DNA from: an uncultured Ruminococcus sp. | GTDB lineage: Bacteria > Bacillota > Clostridia > Oscillospirales > Ruminococcaceae | Direction: 5' to 3' | DNA length: 5,999 nt | Assembly: GCA_946188175.1 (NCBI GenBank) | Contig: CAMHUJ010000119.1 | Location: forward strand, 1-5,999 | Shown: positions 1 to 5,026 of the stretch, piece after piece | Layout: the number at the start of each line of letters is the position of its first letter | Numbering within the stretch: position 1 is the stretch's first letter | Made by a program: the position numbers and the translations under genes | Notes under the pieces: generated by a model | Told to the model about the DNA's origin: nothing | Database searches by the model: none | What the model saw: only the letters and a program-made list of their open reading frames with translations

Positions 1-515
1 CGCAGAAGGCAGGCGATGTCCTGATCGCAATCGCATCGAGCGGCGTGCATTCCAACGGCTTCTCGCTCGTGCGCAAGGTGTTTACGGTCAGCGAGCAGAA
101 TCTCGCGCGTCACTTTGCCGATCTCGGCTCGACACTCGGCGAGTGCTTGCTGACACCGACCAGAATCTATGTCAAGCCGGTGCTTTCGCTGCTGGAGCAG
201 GTCAATGTCAAGGCGATCTCCCATATCACGGGCGGCGGCTTTTATGAGAATATTCCGCGCAGCCTGCCGGACGGCATCTCTGCACGGATTCCGCGCAGCA
301 ATGTGCAGATTCTCCCGATCTTCGATCTGATCGCACGCACCGGCAATATTCCGGAGCGCGATATGTTCAATACCTTTAATATGGGCGTCGGCATGATCGT
401 TTCCGTCGCGCCGGAGGATGCAGACAAGACCGTCGCAATTCTCAATGCTGCAGGCGAGCATGCATATGTGCTCGGCGAGCTGGTCGAGAGCGATCAGGGC
501 GTTATCATTGAGTAA
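1..515 (+). CDS. purM: Phosphoribosylformylglycinamidine cyclo-ligase (AIR synthetase), C-terminal part
   Basis: PurM closes the imidazole ring: it converts FGAM and ATP to aminoimidazole ribonucleotide (AIR), step 5 of cytosolic de novo purine synthesis. The reading frame is open from the window edge (first full codon at position 3) and gives 170 residues, about half of a typical PurM of roughly 345 residues; the N-terminal half lies upstream. Visible family motifs are SSGVHSNGFSLVRKV near the left edge, HITGGGFYENIPR in the middle and NTFNMGVGMIV toward the end, matching the C-terminal ATP-binding domain of PurM. The GTG at 45 could be read as a start but lies inside the conserved SSGVHSNGF motif, so it is internal. 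The gene ends with tandem stops TAA-TAG at 513-518. A lipoprotein gene follows 24 nt later. The assignment is secure from motif recall. Confidence 0.96.
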   Translation, partial: QKAGDVLIAIASSGVHSNGFSLVRKVFTVSEQNLARHFADLGSTLGECLLTPTRIYVKPVLSLLEQVNVKAISHITGGGFYENIPRSLPDGISARIPRSNVQILPIFDLIARTGNIPERDMFNTFNMGVGMIVSVAPEDADKTVAILNAAGEHAYVLGELVESDQGVIIE

Positions 516-526
516 TAGGAAAATTT

Positions 527-532
527 GGAGGA
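527..532 (+). promoter_or_regulatory. Ribosome binding site of the lipoprotein gene
   Basis: GGAGGA lies 7 nt before ATG 540. It decides the start: a TTG at 525 in the same frame sits upstream of this site and has no suitable Shine-Dalgarno sequence of its own. Only the ATG start puts a lysine-rich n-region directly at the protein N-terminus. Confidence 0.85.
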
Positions 533-539
533 CATCATA

Positions 540-1442
540 ATGAAAAAACAGAATGTAGTATTGACAGCAGCTGTTCTGAGTGCAGCACTGCTTCTGACAG
601 CATGTGACAAACAGTACGGCGTGGATTATTCCAAAAAGTACAATGACTATCTGGCATATTCACTCGGCTCTGATTATCAGATGAAGCTGGATCGCTCCGA
701 GTATTTCCCGGAATATAAACTCCACAGCAGCTATTGGAATGTCAATTATCATGACAAAACCGGTGCAGAGCGGAGTTTTGAACTGGAAACCTATGATTAT
801 AAGGAATCCAAATCGGATGAGACCTACTCCTCGGAGCAGATGTTTGATGACTGCACCCTGCTGAATAAGCTCTACGAGGAAGCGGGAATTGTTGCGGAGG
901 AGAGCCTGAAAAAACAGCTCATTGCAAAGGTCATGGACAGCGAAGAACCCATGCAGCCGGAAGAGGGCGTTAATGTTTCCTGCTTCCATCTGCCGGTGCT
1001 GTTTTATGATGGCGCACTCGCTCCGGTGATCCAGGAGGCGCTGAACCCGCAAACCGGTCTGCAGGTATGCAAAGCCGATATGCAGAGTCTCGCGCAGGAT
1101 CCGAATGTTCTGACAGTCGTTTCGATCAGCCTGGTTGATCAGGAATCGAAGGGCATTCATCCGGATCCGGAATTCTATGTTGAAAAAATGCAGCAGATCT
1201 ATGAAGAATATCTGCGCGAAAATGAGAATCCGCAGAATTATTATTTTGTTGTGAACCGCACCGACAAGGGCGCGGAAAACGAGATCCTTTCAGGCGAATG
1301 CCTCTTTGAGAAGGCGGCGCTCACTGGCATCGGCGAATTTGATCCGCAGGAGCGGTATGCGGATGTCACGGATGTGAGCACACACCTCGCGATCCGGAAT
1401 GAATTGATTGATATCCGGAGCGGACAATCCGGTAACGCATAA
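540..1442 (+). CDS. Predicted secreted lipoprotein of unknown function
   Basis: I do not recognise a family for this 300-residue protein. The N-terminus is a clear lipoprotein signal: Met-Lys-Lys, a hydrophobic stretch over residues 5-19, then lipobox LTAC with the lipidated cysteine at Cys22. The mature protein should therefore be anchored to the outer face of the cytoplasmic membrane. It is acidic and rich in Tyr, Glu and Asp. Residues about 57-86 alternate polar and aromatic positions (YWNVNYHD, then RSFELETYDY), which suggests beta strands; residues 212-228 look helical. Four further cysteines (105, 148, 177, 254) could form disulfides outside the cell, but the pairing is unknown. It lies 24 nt after purM and 61 nt before purN, so it is probably co-transcribed. 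A role in purine or nucleoside sensing or uptake would be a guess from position only; no binding-protein fold is evident. Confidence 0.85.
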   Translation: MKKQNVVLTAAVLSAALLLTACDKQYGVDYSKKYNDYLAYSLGSDYQMKLDRSEYFPEYKLHSSYWNVNYHDKTGAERSFELETYDYKESKSDETYSSEQMFDDCTLLNKLYEEAGIVAEESLKKQLIAKVMDSEEPMQPEEGVNVSCFHLPVLFYDGALAPVIQEALNPQTGLQVCKADMQSLAQDPNVLTVVSISLVDQESKGIHPDPEFYVEKMQQIYEEYLRENENPQNYYFVVNRTDKGAENEILSGECLFEKAALTGIGEFDPQERYADVTDVSTHLAIRNELIDIRSGQSGNA

Positions 1443-1492
1443 GGCGAAACCGGATGCGCTGCTGTTCAGATTGTTGAAAATACGTAAAACAC

Positions 1493-1497
1493 GGAGG
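1493..1497 (+). promoter_or_regulatory. Ribosome binding site of purN
   Basis: GGAGG lies 6 nt before ATG 1504. It fixes the purN start there rather than at upstream in-frame codons (the frame is open from 1408, inside the lipoprotein gene). The extra upstream residues would not match PurN, whose family proteins begin just before the glycine-rich SGGGTNLQ motif. Confidence 0.85.
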
Positions 1498-1503
1498 TGC
1501 CGC

Positions 1504-2136
1504 ATGGCACAGAAAAACATCATTGTTCTGGTGTCCGGCGGCGGCACCAATTTACAGGCGCTGATTGACGCACAGGCACGCGATGAGCTCGGCGGCGGCA
1601 GAATTACCTGCGTCATCAGCTCAAAGCCCGGCGTCTATGCGCTGGAGCGTGCTGCAAAAGCCGGCATTGCATCGCGCGTGATCGTGCGGAAGGATTATCC
1701 CGATACGGCAGCCTACAGCGAGGCGATGCTCAAGGCATTCCGCGCGGAGAAGGCGGATCTGATCGTGCAGGCGGGCTTCATGACGATTCTCGATGCACGC
1801 ATTTGCAAAGCCTATCCGAATCAGATGATCAATGTGCATCCGGCGCTGATCCCGAGCTTCTGCGGCAAGGGCTATTACGGTCTGCATGTGCATGAAGCGG
1901 CACTGAAAAAGGGCGTCAAGGTGACGGGCGCGACCGTGCATTTCGTCACCGAGGTCTGCGACGGCGGTCCGATCATCCTGCAAAAGGCAGTTGCCGTCGA
2001 GCAGGGCGATACGCCGGAAACACTGCAAAAGCGCGTCATGGAGCAGGCAGAGTGGCATATTCTGCCGGAGGCTGTCAGACTGTTCTGCGAGGATAAGCTC
2101 TCGGTGCAGGATGATATCGTCACGGTTGCAGAATGA
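1504..2136 (+). CDS. purN: Phosphoribosylglycinamide formyltransferase (GART)
   Basis: PurN moves a formyl group from 10-formyl-tetrahydrofolate to GAR, giving FGAR, step 3 of purine synthesis. The 210-residue product has the usual length (E. coli PurN is 212). The N-terminal phosphate-binding loop is SGGGTNLQ at residues 11-18. The catalytic triad known from E. coli (Asn106, His108, Asp144) is present as Asn110 and His112 in INVHPALIP and Asp153 in VCDGGPIILQ. Relative to E. coli, the loop after His112 is about five residues longer (SFCGKGYYG, 118-126), which I recall as common in clostridial PurN. The stop codon overlaps the start of the following hydrolase gene as ATGA. The folate-dependent AICAR formyltransferase further downstream uses the same one-carbon donor. 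The assignment is secure. Confidence 0.97.
   Translation: MAQKNIIVLVSGGGTNLQALIDAQARDELGGGRITCVISSKPGVYALERAAKAGIASRVIVRKDYPDTAAYSEAMLKAFRAEKADLIVQAGFMTILDARICKAYPNQMINVHPALIPSFCGKGYYGLHVHEAALKKGVKVTGATVHFVTEVCDGGPIILQKAVAVEQGDTPETLQKRVMEQAEWHILPEAVRLFCEDKLSVQDDIVTVAE
2133..2136 (+). other. ATGA stop/start overlap between purN and the hydrolase gene
   Basis: The hydrolase ATG (2133-2135) overlaps the purN TGA (2134-2136). No Shine-Dalgarno-like sequence is present in the last 15 or so nt of purN, so the hydrolase is probably translated by ribosomes that finish purN and restart. This would tie its level to that of PurN. The overlap is seen directly; the coupling is an inference. Confidence 0.8.
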
Positions 2137-3182
2137 AAAAGAGTATAAAGATCGCGCTCGGTCTGACCGTGGGCGCTGCGGCGCTGTTCAGCCTGATGCT
2201 GGATGCGACTGCGTTTATTATGGGCAGACAGTTCGGGCGCGGCGATTATCCGAAGGACCGCGGCTCAGAGCAGACTGCGTTCGGCTGGTATCCGGCATTT
2301 GAAGCGGATTATCCGCGGGAAGAGGTCGAATTTCAGTCCGGCAGGCTGATGCTCAGGGGCTGGATCTACGGTGCGGAGCATACTGACAGGCTGCTCGTTT
2401 TCGCGCACGGCATCGGCAGCGGCTCGGAAGCCTATGTCAATCAGCTCTGCTGGTTTGTCGATCATGGCTGGTGTGTGTTCGCCTACGATGCGGCAGGCTC
2501 CGGCGACAGTCCCGGCGATACAACGGTCGGGCTGGTGCAGTCGGCGCTCGATCTCAACAGCGCGCTCAATTACATTGAGCAGGATGAACGGCTGAAGGAT
2601 ATGCCGAAGGTGCTGCTCGGTCACAGCTGGGGCGGCTTTGCCGTCGGCGGCGTGCTGAATTTTAATCACGATATCAAAGCAGCAGCGTCGCTTTCCGGCT
2701 ATGCCTATCCGCTGGAAATGCTCGATCAGGGCGCGGTCAATGTGCTCGGCACAGGCGGCGCAATGCTGTTCCGACCGTTCGCGCATATCTACAATAAAAT
2801 CGTCTTCGGCAAATATGCAAACCTCAACGCCGTGGACGGCATCAACAAGGAAAATATCCCGTTTCTGGCAATGCACGGCGAATCCGATGAATTCGTGCTG
2901 TACAGTCTCGGTATTATTTCGCAGCAGGACCGGATCACGAATCCCGATGCGGAATTTTATACAATCACCGGCGATTTTGCGCATCACAACGATTATTTTC
3001 ATTCCGATGCATGCAACCGGTATGTTGCTGCGCAATATCCCGATGTATCCCTGCCGCAGGAGGAGCTGCTCGGTATTTTCAGCAATGAGCATACTTCGGA
3101 TGCGGACAAATCCCTGTTCCGCGCGGTCAATGAGCCGCTTCTGGAACGCATCGAAGCCTTCTATGAAAAGTCTCTCTCATAA
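2133..3182 (+). CDS. Membrane-anchored alpha/beta hydrolase, substrate unknown
   Basis: This 349-residue protein belongs to the alpha/beta hydrolase (serine hydrolase) superfamily. Residues about 6-30 form one hydrophobic segment after a Lys-rich start, with no lipobox, so it is probably a signal anchor holding the enzyme at the outer face of the membrane. Strand VFAHGIGSG (89-97) supplies the His-Gly oxyanion region. The nucleophile elbow is GHSWGG (163-168) with Ser165. The likely acid is Asp252 in MHGESDEF, and the catalytic histidine is His284 or His285 in DFAHHNDYF. A cap-like insert spans about 192-240. The layout resembles the broad group of predicted lipases, esterases and prolyl-oligopeptidase-like hydrolases (Hydrolase_4 or S9-type), and sequence alone does not choose among them. 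All catalytic residues look intact. It overlaps purN by 4 nt and is followed by purO after 33 nt. Nothing in the sequence links it to purine chemistry. Confidence 0.9.
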   Translation: MKKSIKIALGLTVGAAALFSLMLDATAFIMGRQFGRGDYPKDRGSEQTAFGWYPAFEADYPREEVEFQSGRLMLRGWIYGAEHTDRLLVFAHGIGSGSEAYVNQLCWFVDHGWCVFAYDAAGSGDSPGDTTVGLVQSALDLNSALNYIEQDERLKDMPKVLLGHSWGGFAVGGVLNFNHDIKAAASLSGYAYPLEMLDQGAVNVLGTGGAMLFRPFAHIYNKIVFGKYANLNAVDGINKENIPFLAMHGESDEFVLYSLGIISQQDRITNPDAEFYTITGDFAHHNDYFHSDACNRYVAAQYPDVSLPQEELLGIFSNEHTSDADKSLFRAVNEPLLERIEAFYEKSLS

Positions 3183-3201
3183 GGGGCAATTATTGAAAAT
3201 C

Positions 3202-3207
3202 AGGAGG
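3202..3207 (+). promoter_or_regulatory. Ribosome binding site of purO
   Basis: A perfect AGGAGG lies 8 nt before ATG 3216. A second in-frame ATG at 3222 would be 14 nt away, so the first is preferred; the choice changes the product by only two residues. Confidence 0.85.
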
Positions 3208-3215
3208 AAATCATT

Positions 3216-3932
3216 ATGGCTATGATCTCACTGGCACAGGAGCTGCAATCGAACAGCTATCCCGGCAGAGGTATCATCCTCGGACGCTCGGCGGACGGCA
3301 AGCACGCTGTTGCAGCATATTTCATCATGGGTAGAAGCGAAAACTCCCGTAACCGCATCTTCGTTCCGGACGGAGACGGACTCAAGACACAGGCATATGA
3401 CGAATCCAAATGCACCGATCCTTCGCTGATTATCTATTCGCCGGTGCGCGTGCTCGGCAATAAGACAATCGTCACGAACGGCGACCAGACCGATACGATC
3501 TATGAGGCGCTCGATCATCAGTTCACCTTTGAGCAGGGACTCAGAGCACGCAAGTTCGAGCCGGATGCACCGAACTATACCCCCAGAATCTCCGGCATCA
3601 TCCGCTGCGAGAAGGGCAGCTTCAACTATGCACTCTCGATTCTCAAGAGCGCAGAGGGCAACCCCGATTCCTGCCAGCGCTTCACCTATACCTATGAGAA
3701 CCCGATTGCCGGTCAGGGTCACTTTATCCATACCTATGTCGGCGACGGCAATCCGCTGCCGAGCTTTACCGGTGAGCCGAAGCTGGTCTCCATTCCGGAT
3801 GACATCGAGGGCTTCACGCAGCTGCTCTGGAGCAATCTGAATCCGGACAACAAGATTTCTCTGTTCGTCCGCTATATCAATCCGGAGGATCAGAGCGCGG
3901 TCACAAAGATCGTCAACCGTTACTCCAAATAA
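3216..3932 (+). CDS. purO: IMP cyclohydrolase, archaeal PurO type
   Basis: PurO closes the second purine ring, converting FAICAR to IMP, the last step of the pathway. The 238-residue protein matches the PurO family (IMP_cyclohyd) first described in methanogens, not the IMP cyclohydrolase domain of PurH. Recognisable blocks are YPGRGIILGRS (15-25), GRSENSRNRIF (39-49), NGDQTDTI (88-95), NYTPRISG (120-127) and GHFIHTYVGDGNPLPSF (168-184). These correspond to the archaeal pattern of a YxGR motif, a SRSFPNR-like segment, SNG-TDTI and TPRI. The archaeal enzyme is about 200 residues, so this bacterial form is somewhat longer, mainly toward the C-terminus. The partner activity, AICAR formyltransferase, is encoded as a separate gene two positions downstream, so the two halves of PurH function are split in this operon. 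Orthologues in Clostridia are usually annotated IMP cyclohydrolase. I am confident of the family. Confidence 0.92.
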   Translation: MAMISLAQELQSNSYPGRGIILGRSADGKHAVAAYFIMGRSENSRNRIFVPDGDGLKTQAYDESKCTDPSLIIYSPVRVLGNKTIVTNGDQTDTIYEALDHQFTFEQGLRARKFEPDAPNYTPRISGIIRCEKGSFNYALSILKSAEGNPDSCQRFTYTYENPIAGQGHFIHTYVGDGNPLPSFTGEPKLVSIPDDIEGFTQLLWSNLNPDNKISLFVRYINPEDQSAVTKIVNRYSK

Positions 3933-3933
3933 T

Positions 3934-3954
3934 TCCGGCGCACTGACAGCCGGA
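3934..3954 (+). repeat. Short inverted repeat just after purO
   Basis: TCCGGC (3934-3939) and GCCGGA (3949-3954) are perfect inverted repeats around a 9-nt loop, starting 2 nt after the purO stop codon. RNA could form a 6-bp GC-rich hairpin. No U-tract follows directly (the next T-run is about 30 nt away), so this is not a standard intrinsic terminator. It could protect or process the mRNA between purO and the zinc-ribbon gene, or be chance. Confidence 0.35.
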
Positions 3955-4024
3955 TATACCAATCAGCCAATGTCATAAATCTGTTTTTGTCGCTGCTTTT
4001 CGATTTCTGAAAGGAGTATGACCT

Positions 4025-4963
4025 ATGGGATTGTTTGATAAACTGATTAAGGACGCAGTCGGGAATGCCGTCAGCGAGGCGATGAAGCAGGCAATTCAGC
4101 CCAAGGCGGATGCACTCGCGCAGCAGGTTATTGCGCAGGCTGCCGATGCGCTGAATCAGGCACAGCAGGCATCTTCTGCCAATGCCGCGCCTTCGGATGC
4201 CCAGACTGCAAATGCACAGACCGCAGCGGAACAGCCTGCCGCGCAAAATACCGCGCAGATGCCCTCCAAGGAGGAAATGGAGGCAGCGCTCGGTACGCTC
4301 GGTTCCCTGTTCAGCGGCTTTGCGGCAAAGGCAGCCGAAACCATGAAGCTCTGTCCGAAATGCGGCGAGTCCGCAGCGGCAGATAAGGCATTCTGTCAGA
4401 AATGCGGCGCAAAGCTGCCGGATATGACAATCGCAGAAGGGGCAAAATGTCCCAAGTGCGGCAGGCAGAATGAGCCCGATACAAAATTCTGCGCAGGCTG
4501 CGGAGAAAAGCTCCCCGGCGCACTGCTGAAAGAGCAGGCAGCGGCAGAGGCGGATGCAGAAGTTCTTGCCCTCTGGAAGAAAAAGCTGCCGGATTTCCCT
4601 GTCTGGAACTGCGGCGGCTCTGAAATGATGCTCGAGGAAATTCCGGATGCCGATACCGAGGCATGGCGGTTCAGCTGCCGGCTGGAATCCTCCGCCGCGG
4701 CATCGGCTGCTGTCAGGCAGTACCGTCAGCTGCTAATGCAGAACGGTTTTCAGAAGGAAGGACAGTATCCCGATGAGGAGCATCTCTACAAGCGCGTGAA
4801 CGGCGTCAGTATGCACTGCGATACGGAGCATTGCTTTGAAGGTGATTCCGATTCGCCCGATATCTATTTCAATCACAGCCAGCCCTACGGCGGCTATGAC
4901 TATAAAAAGCCGGAGTCCAAACCCAAGCAGTCCGGCGGTCTTCTCGGTGCGCTGTTCGGATAA
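4025..4963 (+). CDS. Double zinc-ribbon protein of unknown function
   Basis: This 312-residue protein has no signal peptide and is likely cytosolic. AAGGAG (4011-4016) lies 8 nt before ATG 4025. Residues 1-25 (starting MGLFDKL) look amphipathic; about 26-80 is a low-complexity Ala/Gln-rich stretch that may be a helix or a linker. Two CxxC-x10-CxxC zinc ribbons follow: Cys110, 113, 124, 127 and Cys142, 145, 156, 159, both intact, as in the double zinc-ribbon (DZR) group. Residues about 184-285 form a separate alpha/beta-looking domain (DFPVW, AWRFSCRL, a helix with YRQLLMQNGF, then DIYF) that I cannot name. The C-terminus is a short Gly/Leu/Phe tail, SGGLLGALFG. Zinc ribbons of this type usually mediate protein contacts, and a DNA or RNA role is not shown. 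It lies 92 nt after purO and 63 nt before the AICAR formyltransferase gene. Confidence 0.88.
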   Translation: MGLFDKLIKDAVGNAVSEAMKQAIQPKADALAQQVIAQAADALNQAQQASSANAAPSDAQTANAQTAAEQPAAQNTAQMPSKEEMEAALGTLGSLFSGFAAKAAETMKLCPKCGESAAADKAFCQKCGAKLPDMTIAEGAKCPKCGRQNEPDTKFCAGCGEKLPGALLKEQAAAEADAEVLALWKKKLPDFPVWNCGGSEMMLEEIPDADTEAWRFSCRLESSAAASAAVRQYRQLLMQNGFQKEGQYPDEEHLYKRVNGVSMHCDTEHCFEGDSDSPDIYFNHSQPYGGYDYKKPESKPKQSGGLLGALFG

Positions 4964-5010
4964 TGCACCGCACTGAAATCTATTTTTGCGCGCGGCACAC
5001 CAGCCGCCGG

Positions 5011-5018
5011 AAAGGAAG
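5011..5018 (+). promoter_or_regulatory. Ribosome binding site of the AICAR formyltransferase gene
   Basis: AAAGGAAG lies 8 nt before ATG 5027 and is weaker than the AGGAGG sites upstream. The start is further supported because the protein then begins METERLLKYGCNPNQKPAR, the expected beginning of stand-alone AICAR formyltransferases. Translation from this ATG therefore lacks any cyclohydrolase domain. Confidence 0.75.
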
Positions 5019-5026
5019 TTTTTACC

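Noticed and set aside
2265..3092. Long minus-strand open frame opposite the hydrolase gene (275 codons).
   Set aside because: It mirrors a real gene; the high GC at third positions keeps the antisense frame open. The translation is Ile/Arg/His/Cys-rich with no domain, and no ribosome site was seen.
3228..3962. Long minus-strand open frame covering nearly all of purO (244 codons).
   Set aside because: PurO on the + strand is clearly real by family motifs; the antisense translation shows no recognisable domain.
3933..4024. Possible internal promoter in the largest gap (TGACAG at 3944, CATAAAT near 3974).
   Set aside because: The spacing between the two elements is about 24 nt, far from the 16-18 nt needed for a sigma-A promoter, and no better pair was found.
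3939..4976. The octamer CGCACTGA occurs just after the stop codons of both purO (3939-3946) and the zinc-ribbon gene (4969-4976).
   Set aside because: Eight bases twice with no wider similarity and no third copy after the other genes is weak; probably coincidence.
4992..5007. Small inverted repeat GCGGC/GCCGC with a 6-nt loop just upstream of the formyltransferase ribosome site.
   Set aside because: Only 5 bp and no U-tract, in GC-rich sequence; it cannot be separated from chance, and it is not a terminator or a recognisable riboswitch.
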